A stretch of DNA of 64,000 bases, taken from NCBI RefSeq assembly GCF_004340685.1, contig NZ_SLUN01000012.1, forward strand, positions 62,001 through 126,000. Direction: 5' to 3'. The notes below the pieces were generated by a model that did not search any database, was not told where the DNA came from, and saw nothing but the letters and a program-made list of their open reading frames with translations. Both the position numbers and the translations under genes were made by a program. Shown here in pieces: positions 50,349 to 59,453 of this stretch. Numbering within the stretch: the stretch's first letter is position 1; each line of letters begins with the position of its first letter. Source of the DNA: Hydrogenispora ethanolica. GTDB lineage: Bacteria > Bacillota > UBA4882 > UBA8346.

Positions 50349-51023
50349 TTAGGCTTGATTTCGTTTTTTGCCCCACCAATCCGCCAAAAAGAAAAGTCCT
50401 CCCAACACAGCGAACTGCAGAATCAGCGCGGCCGGCCATCCCAATAACGAGGGCAAATGGATCTTGGGTGACGCGCTGATAACCGCCTGCTGCCACCAGC
50501 CAAAATCATGGGCTCCCCATAAGCTGCCGACGACGAAAAAAGCGAGCGAAAGCCACTGCATCATAAATCCTTCTCCAAAGCGCATCAACGTACCCGACGC
50601 GCAACCGCCGGAAATGACCGCTCCGATCCCAAACATCGTCGCGCCAATCGCCACATGAATGCCGACCGGATTGACGGCTCCCGGAACCCCTTTGCCACTC
50701 TGTAAAGCAAACAACTGGATCACCGCAAAGCCGGCCAAGGCAATCGAGATCGCTGTCAGAACCGCCTTGGATAATGAAGTCCCGCCCGTCAGAATGGGAT
50801 CGCGAAAGGCTGCGGTGAAACAAAAACGGCTTTTTTGCAACACCACGCCAAAAGCGACTCCGAAAATCCAAGCCACCGCCAACCCCGATGAAATCTGTCC
50901 GAAAACGACCGCCAAAACGATGACCAGGATTAAAACGATGATGGCGATCGGAAGCTGATTCTTCCGTTTTTTCGGGGTTCGGCGCACTGCCGTTTCCCTT
51001 GCTTGTTGAATCTCCACTGTCAA
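50349..51023 (-). CDS. YeeE/YedE (TsuA-like) thiosulfate transporter, N-terminal half
   Basis: About 224 aa with 5-6 membrane segments after a basic cytoplasmic N-terminus. VVLQKSRFCFTAAFRDPIL and GGCASGTLMRFGEG hold two conserved Cys of the sulfur relay. It is the first gene of the sulfur cluster and is divergent from the LysR gene. TTG at 51023 or GTG at 51017 can serve as start; a GGAGGGAGG stretch lies just upstream of both. Confidence 0.87.
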   Translation of the reverse strand: MTVEIQQARETAVRRTPKKRKNQLPIAIIVLILVIVLAVVFGQISSGLAVAWIFGVAFGVVLQKSRFCFTAAFRDPILTGGTSLSKAVLTAISIALAGFAVIQLFALQSGKGVPGAVNPVGIHVAIGATMFGIGAVISGGCASGTLMRFGEGFMMQWLSLAFFVVGSLWGAHDFGWWQQAVISASPKIHLPSLLGWPAALILQFAVLGGLFFLADWWGKKRNQA

Positions 51024-51068
51024 TTCCTCCCTCCTTTTGTTCTCTTTTTCACAAACTCAACTAACTTC

Positions 51069-51099
51069 ATTATACAGCTTCTACCACGTATATAGACAA
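51069..51099 (-). promoter_or_regulatory. Probable promoter of the thiosulfate operon
   Basis: TATAAT (51074-51069, minus strand) with TTGTCT 19 bp upstream (51099-51094). The long spacer and weak -35 fit an activator-dependent promoter next to the LysR site. Confidence 0.45.
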
Positions 51100-51100
51100 T

Positions 51101-51127
51101 AAGACTTTGTTATGGTGTATAAGTCTT
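51101..51127. promoter_or_regulatory. LysR-type operator between divergent genes
   Basis: Inverted repeat AAGACTT-N13-AAGTCTT with T and A ends, in the 194-bp gap between the LysR gene and the transporter operon. Position and shape fit a LysR recognition site that activates the operon and represses the regulator. Confidence 0.65.
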
Positions 51128-51217
51128 TCTTTTGAAAATGAAAACTTATTTCAATCAGATAGAGGAATCGAAAATTCCTGACAGAATTGTATTCACAGGA
51201 AAGAAGGTGGGATACGG

Positions 51218-52114
51218 ATGAACATCTCAAATCTTAAGGCATTTATCGAAACGGTCCAAGCGTCGAGCATCTCCAAAGCCGCCGACAATCTCCATCTGAC
51301 CCAGCCTGCGGTGAGCATGCAGCTCCAAAACCTGGAGACCTCGCTCGGGCATCAGCTGCTCAATCGGAGCAATCGAGGCGTTCAACTCACGGAGTATGGC
51401 AAGGTTTTTTTCTCCTATGCGCAGAGTTTCTTGACCCTATGGGATAATCTGCAACAAGACTTAAAAGCCGTGGCGGCCTCCGAATATCCTTCCTTGCAAG
51501 TCGGAACCTGCCCGGCTATCGGACAATACGCACTGCCCTGCGCCCTCTTTCTCTTCAAACAGATCTACCCGCAAATTCGGGTATCGGTCCAGAGCTTATC
51601 CTCGCAGGAAGTGATCAGCGAGTTGCGGAACCGTACCTTACATACCGGATTTCTAGAAGGAATTCCCCATGCTCCGGATCTGGAAAGCCATTTGGTGCTT
51701 CGTTCGGAGTTAATCCTGGTTGCCTCATCCAGCCATCCCAAAACAGCCGTCGATCTAGCGGATCTACCCGGCCTGCCCCTGGTTCTCACTCCACCGGACT
51801 GTGACATCCGTCGCTCACTCGAAAGGAGTCTGGCCCGTTACCAGATGGATAGCGCCAGCCTCAAACCATTTTTAGAATTGGACGGCTTGGAAAGCGTAAA
51901 ATCGGCGGTCATCTCCGGCCACGGTCTCTCGTTTCTCCCGTATATCGCCATCAAAAAAGAATTGTTTTCCGGCGATTTGCAACGGGTCTTCATCAACGGC
52001 GCCACTTTTGAAATTACTTTTTCGATGGTTTGGCGGAAAAATGAAAGCCTTTCCGAGGATAACCAGCAGTTGATCAATTTCATCCGCAACGATAGCGGTA
52101 AAAGCTTCTGCTAG
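51218..52114 (+). CDS. LysR-family transcriptional regulator
   Basis: 298 aa. N-terminal winged HTH: LKAFIETVQASSISKAADNL, LTQPAVSMQLQNLE, LLNRSNRGVQLTEYGK. A periplasmic-binding-like effector domain follows (LQVGTCPAIGQYALPCALF, LRSELILVASSSHP, VKSAVISGHGLSFLPYIAIKKE in part). AAGAAGGTGGG lies ~5 nt upstream of the ATG. Divergence from the thiosulfate operon and convergence with a tusA gene suggest a CysB-like sulfur-status sensor. The effector is unknown. Confidence 0.92.
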   Translation: MNISNLKAFIETVQASSISKAADNLHLTQPAVSMQLQNLETSLGHQLLNRSNRGVQLTEYGKVFFSYAQSFLTLWDNLQQDLKAVAASEYPSLQVGTCPAIGQYALPCALFLFKQIYPQIRVSVQSLSSQEVISELRNRTLHTGFLEGIPHAPDLESHLVLRSELILVASSSHPKTAVDLADLPGLPLVLTPPDCDIRRSLERSLARYQMDSASLKPFLELDGLESVKSAVISGHGLSFLPYIAIKKELFSGDLQRVFINGATFEITFSMVWRKNESLSEDNQQLINFIRNDSGKSFC

Positions 52115-52118
52115 CGGG

Positions 52119-52334
52119 TTATTTTTCGATCGTAATCCGCCATATCCCATTGGCTACCTCTTCGACCCGGAATTGATGAACCAGTTTGTGGGCGGCCGCT
52201 TTAATATTCTCAACCGCACAGCTATGGTCGACCAAGATTTCCAACATCTCGCCCGGGTTCAGCCGCTGGATCTGATCGATAGTTTTAAGGGTGGGTATCG
52301 GACAGAAATCGCCCATGCAATCCAATTTTTTCAT
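52119..52334 (-). CDS. TusA-family sulfur carrier (2)
   Basis: 71 aa. KKLDCMGDFCPIPTLKTIDQ holds the CPxP Cys, and VDHSCAVENIKAAA the second conserved region. It differs clearly from the TusA at 50008, so each may serve a different partner. ATG at 52334 has GGAGGAG 6 nt upstream; longer readings are not supported. It is convergent with the LysR gene (4 bp between stops). Upstream lies ~235 bp with no recognised feature, then array 3. Confidence 0.9.
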   Translation of the reverse strand: MKKLDCMGDFCPIPTLKTIDQIQRLNPGEMLEILVDHSCAVENIKAAAHKLVHQFRVEEVANGIWRITIEK

Positions 52335-52569
52335 GACAAACTCCTCCGCAATCATGAAATTGGTTTCTTCCGCACCGTTCAACGCTACACTCATCCTAAC
52401 GGTTTCTTCGCTGCGAAGCGATTTTTCCCTGCTATTATTGATCATTCCGCTCCCCGCCCGTCTTTTTGAACCCAAAGCATGGAAAATCTTCCATTCCGAA
52501 TCACTTCGAATTGTTATCCTGGGTGATCCAATACATTTGTTGGGTAACTGATGATGAGTATATACCATC

Positions 52570-53044
52570 TTCAGTTAGTAAATGAACATCTTCAGTTACT
52601 GAATGAAGTTCTTCAGTTACTGAACGAACATCTTCAGTTACTGAATGAAGTTCTTCAGTTACTAAATGAACATCTTCAGTTACTGAATGAAGTTCTTCAG
52701 TTACTGAATGAAGTTCTTCAGTTACTGAACGAACATCTTCAGTTACTGAATGAAGTTCTTCAGTTACTAAATGAACATCTTCAGTTACTGAACGAACATC
52801 TTCAGTTACTGAATGAAGTTCTTCAGTTACTGAACGAACATCTTCAGTTACTGAATGAAGTTCTTCAGTTACTAAATGAACATCTTCAGTTACTGAACGA
52901 ACATCTTCAGTTACTGAACGAACATCTTCAGTTACTGAACGGACATCTTCAGTTACTGAATGAAGTTCTTCAGTTACTGAATGAAGTTCTTCAGTTACTG
53001 AACGAACATCTTCGGTTACTGAATGAAGTTCTTCAGTTACTAAA
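52570..53044. repeat. 21-bp-period palindrome array 3 (23 units, no indels)
   Basis: 23 cores at exact 21-bp steps from 52570 to 53032. The core is TTCAGTTACTGAA, a perfect palindrome around a central T; variants are TTCAGTTACTAAA (4 units), TTCAGTTAGTAAA (unit 1) and TTCGGTTACTGAA (unit 22). Linkers are mainly TGAAGTTC, CGAACATC or TGAACATC in a mixed order. One plus-strand frame stays open through the array and encodes a Leu heptad repeat (LLNEHLQ/LLNEVLQ). It has no good ribosome-binding site and is not called as a gene. The array lies between the polC terminator and tusA-2. Confidence 0.97.
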
Positions 53045-53065
53045 TCATATCCTTGTTCAAAATTA

Positions 53066-53096
53066 AAAACTACCCCAGTAAAAATGAGGTAGTTTT
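53066..53096 (-). terminator. Rho-independent terminator after polC
   Basis: AAAACTACC/GGTAGTTTT stem with further inner pairs, followed by TTTTTAATTT on the minus strand, 26 nt past the polC stop and directly before array 3. Confidence 0.85.
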
Positions 53097-53121
53097 GACG
53101 AAAGCTTATGATTCCTTCGGA

Positions 53122-56100
53122 CTAAAAACTGAATAGTTCCAGCTGATCGGTTTCCGACATTCCCTTCAAGCAACCATGCTTCTGTAAAACTTCAATGACT
53201 GCCGAGGTCAGCCGGGCCCGGCTCTTCAGATCTTCGATGGAGCGAAACTCCCCTTCCTCCCGGGCGTTGGCGATATAGGTGGCAGCATTGTCGCCCAGCC
53301 CCTGCAAAGCGGCGAGCGGCGGCAGCAACCCCTCGGGAGTGATCTGGAATTTATGGGGATGGGACCGGTAGATGTCGACCCGTAAAAATTTGATGCCGCG
53401 CAGGATCGCCTCCAGCACCATCTCCAGAATTGTCTCCAGGTTCTTCTCCTTCTGGGTAGCGTCGTTTCCCTTGGCCCGGATATCCTCCAGCGCGCTGCGA
53501 ACCGCCGTCTCGCCGTGCACCACGATATCGGCGTCGAATTCGTCGGCCCGGACGCTAAAATAAGTGGCATAATAGGCCTCCGGGTATTTCACCTTAAAGT
53601 ATGCAATCCGGAAGGCCATCATCACATAGGCGACGGCGTGGGCCTTCGGGAACATGTATTTGATCTTCAGGCAGGAATCGATGTACCAGTCCGGCACCTG
53701 GTGTTCTTTCATCAGTTTGATGTCGTCGGGTTCCAATCCTTTTCCTTTACGGACTTTCTCCATTATTTTAAAGGCGGATTTGGGCGGCAATTTTTTAAAG
53801 AGCAAGTAATTCATGATGTCATCCCGGGTCGAGATGACCTCCGCCAGCTTGACCTTGCCCGATTTGATCAGCTCCTGCGCGTTGCCCAGCCAAACGTTAG
53901 TGCCGTGCGACAGGCCGGAAATATAAATCAGCTCCGAAAAAGTGGTCGGTTTGGTCTCGGTCAGCATCTGCCGGACAAAGCCGGTGCCAAACTCGGGAAT
54001 CCCCAAGGTCCCCAGGTCAAAACCGAGTTGCTCCGGGGTAAGCCCCAGGGGCTCCACCGAGGTGAAGATGCGCATAATCTCCGGATCGCCCATCGTCACG
54101 GACTTGGGATCGATGCCGGTAAGATCTTGAAGCATCCGGATGACCGTCGGATCGTCATGGCCCAGGATATCCAGTTTGACCAGCCGGCCTTCCAAGGCGC
54201 CGTGAAAGTCGAAATGGGTGGTAATCCATTCAGCGTTCTTGTCATTGGCCGGATACTGAATCGGCGTGAAACTGTAGATTTCCTCATTCCGCGGCACCAC
54301 CACCATGCCGCCGGGGTGCTGTCCGGTGGAACGCCGGACGCCGGTGCAACCTTTTACCAGCCGGTTAATCTCCGCCTGGCGGAGCCGGAGCCCTTTATCC
54401 TCCATGTAACCTTTGACAAAGCCGAAAGCCATCTTCTCGGCAAGACCGGTGATGGTTCCGGCCCGGAAGACAAAGCCCTTGCCGAATAGTTCCTCGGTAT
54501 AATGATGCACGGTCGACTGGTAGTCGCCGGAGAAGTTCAAGTCGATATCGGGCTCTTTATCGCCTTCGAAACCCATGAAGGTAGCGAACGGAATATCCTG
54601 TCCGTTGCGGTTCATCTCCTTGCCGCAGCGCGGGCAGTTCTGCGGCGGCAGATCGTAGCCGGAACCGATGGAGCCGGTCTCCTTAAACTCGCTGTACAGA
54701 CAGTCCGGGCAGCGGTAATGGGCCGGTAACGGATTAACTTCCGTGATATTGCACATGGTGGCCACGAACGAAGACCCGACCGATCCCCGCGATCCAACCA
54801 GGTAATTGTCGTCCAACGATTTTTTGACCAGTTTGTGGGCGATCAGGTACAAAACCGCGTACCCGTGGCCAATGATGCTCTTCAGCTCCCACTCCAAGCG
54901 GTCCTCGACCAATTGCGGCAACGGATCGCCGTATAGTTCCTTGGCCCGGCGGTAGGACATCTCCCGGATCTCCTGATCCGCGCCATCAATGATCGGCGGG
55001 TGAAACTCCTCGGGAATCGGCTTGACATCGCCGATCTGTTCCAGGATCCAGCGCGGGTTCTTGATGACCACCGTCTCCGCCAGCTCTTTACCCAAGTATG
55101 CGAATTCGGCGAGCATTTCGTCGGTGGTCCGGAAATACAACGGCGTCTTCTTGTCGGCATCTTCAAATCCCTGGCCCATGAGCAAGATCCGGCGATAGAT
55201 CTCCTCATGCGGATGGAGAAAATGCGCGTCGCAGGTCGCCACCACCGGCTTCTCCAATTGCTGGGCGATGTGGCAGATCCGCCGGTTATTCTCTTGCAAC
55301 TCCGCAACGGAGGCCACCCGGCCGGAATCGATCAAAAACTGATTGTTGGCCAGCGGCTGGATCTCCAGGTAATCATAGAAATGGGCTATCTCCAGCAATT
55401 GTTCGTCGGTGGCGCCATCCAATAACGCCTGATAAAATTCGCCGGCTTCGCAAGCCGCCCCCAGCAGCAGGCCTTCCTTGAGCTCGACCAGCCGGGAACG
55501 GGGAATCCGCGGATGACGGTGGAAATACTGGACATGAGAATCGGAGACCAACCGGTAAAGATTTTTCAAGCCCACCTGATTTTTGGCCAGGATGATAATG
55601 TGATAAGTCTTGAGATGGTCGACGCCGCCCTCCTTGATCAGAATATTCAGATCGTTTAAGTTCTGAAAGTTGCGGTCCGCCACTTTCTCCAAAGCTTTGA
55701 GGAGAATTCCGGCGGCGCAGGCGGCGTCGTCAACCGCCCGGTGATGATTCACCAATTCCAGGCCGAGTTCTTTCGCCAGATTGTTCAGCCGGTAGCTTTT
55801 TAAGCTAGGCCAGACCGAACGGGCCAAAGTCAGCGTATCCAGAAAGGACGGACGGATCTTTTGATCAAAAAAGAGCTGCTGCTTTGCCTTGATAAAGCCG
55901 ACGTCAAATTGGGCATTATGGGCCACTAGTACCGCTCCGGCGGCAAATTGCATAAATTCCGTCAGTACTGTGGCGGGATCGGGAGCATTCTCCACCATAT
56001 CCGGAGTAATTCCGGTTAATTTTTGAATCTCGGCCGAGATCGCTTTTCCCGGTTTGATCATCCGGTGGAATTCGCCGACGACCCGCCCGTTCTGTAGTTT

Positions 56101-57435
56101 GACGGCGCCAATCTCCAGCAGATCTTCTTTCCAGGGATTAAAACCGGTGGTTTCCAGATCGAAAACGACAAAAGTGCTCTCGGCAATGGTCTGCTCTTCT
56201 GGTGCATCGATCACGATCGGTACGCCATCATTGACCAGGTAACCTTCAACCCCGTAAAGCACTTTGATTCCGGCCTTTTTACCGGCTTGGTAAGCCTCGG
56301 GAAACGCTTGAACCACGCCGTGATCGGTGATGGCGATGGCCGGATGCCCCCATTGAGCGGCCAGCTTGACCGCGGCAGCTGCCTCTGCGGTGGCGTCCAT
56401 GGCGCTCATCTTGGTATGAAGATGAAGCTCGATTCGCTTTTCCGGCGCCAGATCCATCCGTTTGACCGGCTCCGCCCGATTGATATCCGAAACCATCAGG
56501 TTCAATTCTTTGGAATACGGGTCGTATTGCAAACTGCCCCGGATGGTTATCCAGACGCCCTCTCTCAGGTGCTCTTCGATCTGATGTTCGCCCCGGGGGA
56601 AAATTTTAAAACTGATCGAGTCGCTATAATCCGTCAAATCTCCCAGGTAGAATTTCTTGCCCGTCTTCGAAACCTTGGCCTCCCAGCGACAAACTTCGCC
56701 CCGGATCACCACGCCTTCCTGCTCCTCATGCAGTTGATTGATGGGGATCGGCTCAGCGTTAATTCTTTTGCCGTAGATTTCGGAACTGTTCCCGGATTTC
56801 CCACTCGGGGCCGTCCTTTCCTGGGGAGGCGGAGCTGATTTGAGCAAAGCCTGAATCGCCTCGGCTTCCTCTTGTTCCATCCGGCTTTGCGTATCCAGAA
56901 TCTGTTCTTCAAAATCTCCGACCACAAACTCCAGCCGCAGCCTTTCCAGCACAAAATCCTGGAGCAACTCCGCCAGCTCTTCATGGCGGCGGCTCAAATA
57001 GGAAACCCCGGCGTCGTTCCGGACTTGTACCTCCAGCAGGCGATCCTGTAGCAAACGAAACTTGGCCTCGATGAGCCATCCGTTCACTCCCGGAAACTTG
57101 GCGGCCGCAGCCATACTGAAACGGTTCCAGTTGCTATCCAGCCGTTCTTGCAGCGTGGGAAGATTGCTGGGACAGACTACCTTAATCTTCACTTTGGAGA
57201 TGCCGAGTGGCATGGATTGCAATGCATCCTCAAGTTCGGCAAGCTGCTCCGGCAAGAGGTCATTGGCCAACAAAAGCGTGATCGTCCAAGAAGAGTCTTT
57301 GGTATTCACCAAAATCTCCTGGATAAGGCCTCCCTCCAAAACTGGAGTGATTGGAAAAGAAAAGGAGACTTCTTCAATCCCCTTAAATACTTTTAATGAT
57401 CGGTTATCCGGTTTAATCAGGTATTGTTCGGACAT
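53122..57435 (-). CDS. polC: DNA polymerase III, alpha subunit PolC type
   Basis: 1437-aa replicative polymerase of low-GC Gram-positives. In order: N-terminal domain, OB fold (VVIRGEVCRWEAKVSKTGKK near 245), PHP domain (ELHLHTKMSAMDA near 337), inserted 3'-5' exonuclease (FVVFDLETTGFNPW, VAHNAQFDVGFI, HHRAVDDA), zinc finger (CPDCLYSEF...NCPRCGKEM), polymerase core (GSRGSVGSSFVATM, DIDLNFSGDYQ), and helix-hairpin-helix and C-terminal region. GGGAG lies 6 nt upstream of the ATG. It is the last gene of dxr-rseP-zinc ribbon-ispG-proS-polC, an order widely kept in Clostridia. Confidence 0.98.
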   Translation of the reverse strand: MSEQYLIKPDNRSLKVFKGIEEVSFSFPITPVLEGGLIQEILVNTKDSSWTITLLLANDLLPEQLAELEDALQSMPLGISKVKIKVVCPSNLPTLQERLDSNWNRFSMAAAAKFPGVNGWLIEAKFRLLQDRLLEVQVRNDAGVSYLSRRHEELAELLQDFVLERLRLEFVVGDFEEQILDTQSRMEQEEAEAIQALLKSAPPPQERTAPSGKSGNSSEIYGKRINAEPIPINQLHEEQEGVVIRGEVCRWEAKVSKTGKKFYLGDLTDYSDSISFKIFPRGEHQIEEHLREGVWITIRGSLQYDPYSKELNLMVSDINRAEPVKRMDLAPEKRIELHLHTKMSAMDATAEAAAAVKLAAQWGHPAIAITDHGVVQAFPEAYQAGKKAGIKVLYGVEGYLVNDGVPIVIDAPEEQTIAESTFVVFDLETTGFNPWKEDLLEIGAVKLQNGRVVGEFHRMIKPGKAISAEIQKLTGITPDMVENAPDPATVLTEFMQFAAGAVLVAHNAQFDVGFIKAKQQLFFDQKIRPSFLDTLTLARSVWPSLKSYRLNNLAKELGLELVNHHRAVDDAACAAGILLKALEKVADRNFQNLNDLNILIKEGGVDHLKTYHIIILAKNQVGLKNLYRLVSDSHVQYFHRHPRIPRSRLVELKEGLLLGAACEAGEFYQALLDGATDEQLLEIAHFYDYLEIQPLANNQFLIDSGRVASVAELQENNRRICHIAQQLEKPVVATCDAHFLHPHEEIYRRILLMGQGFEDADKKTPLYFRTTDEMLAEFAYLGKELAETVVIKNPRWILEQIGDVKPIPEEFHPPIIDGADQEIREMSYRRAKELYGDPLPQLVEDRLEWELKSIIGHGYAVLYLIAHKLVKKSLDDNYLVGSRGSVGSSFVATMCNITEVNPLPAHYRCPDCLYSEFKETGSIGSGYDLPPQNCPRCGKEMNRNGQDIPFATFMGFEGDKEPDIDLNFSGDYQSTVHHYTEELFGKGFVFRAGTITGLAEKMAFGFVKGYMEDKGLRLRQAEINRLVKGCTGVRRSTGQHPGGMVVVPRNEEIYSFTPIQYPANDKNAEWITTHFDFHGALEGRLVKLDILGHDDPTVIRMLQDLTGIDPKSVTMGDPEIMRIFTSVEPLGLTPEQLGFDLGTLGIPEFGTGFVRQMLTETKPTTFSELIYISGLSHGTNVWLGNAQELIKSGKVKLAEVISTRDDIMNYLLFKKLPPKSAFKIMEKVRKGKGLEPDDIKLMKEHQVPDWYIDSCLKIKYMFPKAHAVAYVMMAFRIAYFKVKYPEAYYATYFSVRADEFDADIVVHGETAVRSALEDIRAKGNDATQKEKNLETILEMVLEAILRGIKFLRVDIYRSHPHKFQITPEGLLPPLAALQGLGDNAATYIANAREEGEFRSIEDLKSRARLTSAVIEVLQKHGCLKGMSETDQLELFSF

Positions 57436-57498
57436 TCCTTGCTCCCAGATATCGGTCTATGAATTTATTCGACACAACCGTGTTTTTACTTGGAATAC

Positions 57499-59211
57499 TT
57501 AACGATTTTCGCTCAAACACTGCCGGATGAAGGATGCGGCCCGGGTCGTCACTTCAGTCAAGGGCCAACGTTCCTCGGCTCCGGTCTGGCGATATTTGAC
57601 TTCGACCTCACCTTGAGCCAGCCCTTTGGGCCCAACTGTGATTCGAATCGGAATTCCTATCAAGTCGGCATCCTTAAACTTAACACCAGGCCGCTCGTTG
57701 CGGTCGTCCACCAATACCTCGATCCCCGCTTCATTCAACTGTTTGTATAAATCCGCCGCGACTTGGAGCTGATCAGCGCTCACCGCCACGATATGCACTT
57801 GGAACGGGGCGATGGCCATCGGCCACTTGATGCCATTGGCATCATAATTTTGCTCAATCGCTGCGGCCATCGTCCGGCTGACGCCGATTCCGTAACAACC
57901 CATCACCATCAGTTGACTTTGGCCTTTCTCATCCAGGTAAGTCGCACCCAGCGCTTTGCTGTATTTGGTGCCCAATTTGAAGATCTGGCCGGCCTCGATC
58001 CCCCGGACCTGTTGCAGATGCCCATGGCAACGCGGACACGCTTCACCCGGGTTGGCGGTTCGGAGATCGGTGTAGTTAACATTGACAAAGTCCCGCTCCG
58101 GCTCGACATTCCGGTAATGATAGCCCTCCCGGTTGGCTCCCACGACCACTTGATGCATTTCTTTAACCAGATTATCGGCATAAATGGTAATTTTTTCATC
58201 AAGCCCCACCGGCCCGACATAGCCCACCGGCAAACCGTAAACCTCGTGCAATTCTTCGGGAGATGCCAGATAAAGGTTCTTTCCGCCCAGGCTGTTATAT
58301 AGCTTAATCTCATTAACCTGGTCGCAACCTCGCACCAGTACCGCGATGTAACCATCGCCGGTTCCGTAAAAGAGAGTCTTTACCGTCTGTTCGGGAGCGA
58401 CTTTCAGAAAGGCGGAAACTTCATCGATGGTTTTTTGACCCGGTGTCTCTATCAGCTCCAAGGGCACCATCGTACCACCACTGGCTACGGGTACTTTGGA
58501 TACCGCCTTTTCGATGTTGGCCGCATAATTGCAGGCGTCGCAGTAGAGGATCAGGGCTTCCCCGGCTTCGGCCAACACCATGAATTCTTGGCTGACATTG
58601 CCACCGATGGCGCCGGAATCGGCTTCCACCGGCCGGAACTTCAAGCCGCACCGCGTAAATACCTTGGTGTAAGCGCGATACATCGCCTGATAGCTTTCCT
58701 CCAGACCGGCCTCGTCCAGATCAAACGAATATAAATCCTTCATGATGAACTCCCTGCCGCGCATCAGCCCGAAGCGTGGCCGGATCTCGTCACGGTATTT
58801 ATTTTGAATCTGATAGAGCCGCAAAGGAAGATCGCGATAGGAGCGGATGTCATTCTTCACTACCGTCGTAATGATCTCTTCGTGAGTAGGTCCCAGACAA
58901 AATTCCCGTTTATGCCGGTCCACCAGACGAAACATCTCGTCGCCGTATACTTCCCACCGGCCGCTCTCTTTCCAGATCTCAGCGGGTTGGACGATCGGAA
59001 GAGCCAATTCCTGTCCTTCTTCCCGATCCATTTCTTCGCGGACGATCTTGGCAATCTTGCCGATGACCCGCTGCGCCAGAGGCAAGAAAGTATACATGCC
59101 GGCGGCCGACTTCCGAATCATGCCGGCCCGCAGCATCAATTGGTGGCTGATGATCTCGGCTTCGGCCGGCGTCTCCCGTAAAGTCGGCGCAAATAGTTTT
59201 GATTGTCGCAT
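57499..59211 (-). CDS. proS: Prolyl-tRNA synthetase (bacterial type)
   Basis: 570-aa class II synthetase. Motif 1 region [20 protein letters not shown], motif 2 [21 protein letters not shown] (in part) and motif 3 [17 protein letters not shown] are present. The ~180-residue insertion between motifs 2 and 3 is the editing domain that clears Ala-tRNA-Pro. A C-terminal anticodon-binding domain follows ([21 protein letters not shown] in part). GGGGGT lies 6 nt upstream of the ATG. The three inverted repeats at 59236-59448 lie in its leader. Confidence 0.97.
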   Translation of the reverse strand: MRQSKLFAPTLRETPAEAEIISHQLMLRAGMIRKSAAGMYTFLPLAQRVIGKIAKIVREEMDREEGQELALPIVQPAEIWKESGRWEVYGDEMFRLVDRHKREFCLGPTHEEIITTVVKNDIRSYRDLPLRLYQIQNKYRDEIRPRFGLMRGREFIMKDLYSFDLDEAGLEESYQAMYRAYTKVFTRCGLKFRPVEADSGAIGGNVSQEFMVLAEAGEALILYCDACNYAANIEKAVSKVPVASGGTMVPLELIETPGQKTIDEVSAFLKVAPEQTVKTLFYGTGDGYIAVLVRGCDQVNEIKLYNSLGGKNLYLASPEELHEVYGLPVGYVGPVGLDEKITIYADNLVKEMHQVVVGANREGYHYRNVEPERDFVNVNYTDLRTANPGEACPRCHGHLQQVRGIEAGQIFKLGTKYSKALGATYLDEKGQSQLMVMGCYGIGVSRTMAAAIEQNYDANGIKWPMAIAPFQVHIVAVSADQLQVAADLYKQLNEAGIEVLVDDRNERPGVKFKDADLIGIPIRITVGPKGLAQGEVEVKYRQTGAEERWPLTEVTTRAASFIRQCLSENR

Positions 59212-59235
59212 CCAGATACCCCCGTTAATTGCTAT

Positions 59236-59318
59236 ATAAGTTGAATTAAATTTCTAAGATGCATCATGTCCCGTAAGCCTTCCATGATGGATAAATTAAG
59301 GAATTTAATTCAACTTAT
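59236..59318. repeat. Nested inverted repeat 1 (ispG-proS gap)
   Basis: Perfect 17-bp outer arms ATAAGTTGAATTAAATT/AATTTAATTCAACTTAT. Inside lies a second stem CATCATG/CATGATG (59262-59268 and 59283-59289). Confidence 0.85.
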
Positions 59319-59328
59319 TACCGCTGTA

Positions 59329-59411
59329 ATAGGATGAAATAAACTCCGATTTAATTCTTTTGCATTCGGCTTTAGGAATGCAAAATACAGAAAAAATTTA
59401 TTTCATCCTAT
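59329..59411. repeat. Nested inverted repeat 2 (ispG-proS gap)
   Basis: Perfect 15-bp outer arms ATAGGATGAAATAAA/TTTATTTCATCCTAT and a perfect 10-bp inner stem TTTTGCATTC/GAATGCAAAA with an 8-nt loop. Same total length (83 bp) as repeat 1, but unrelated sequence. Confidence 0.85.
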
Positions 59412-59414
59412 ATG

Positions 59415-59448
59415 TCGCAACATACCGTTACACCGGAAAATGTTGCGA
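59415..59448. repeat. Inverted repeat 3 (ispG-proS gap)
   Basis: Perfect 9-bp arms TCGCAACAT/ATGTTGCGA with an inner CCG/CGG pair. It lies 6 nt after the ispG stop and lacks a T tail on the minus strand. Confidence 0.7.
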
Positions 59449-59453
59449 TTCCT

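Noticed and set aside
52570-53044. CRISPR array
   Set aside because: Units are 21 bp with only three linker types and no unique spacers, and no cas genes are nearby.
59212-59453. T-box leader of proS
   Set aside because: No T-box consensus or specifier-loop layout was found; the inverted repeats have unrelated arms and no antiterminator.
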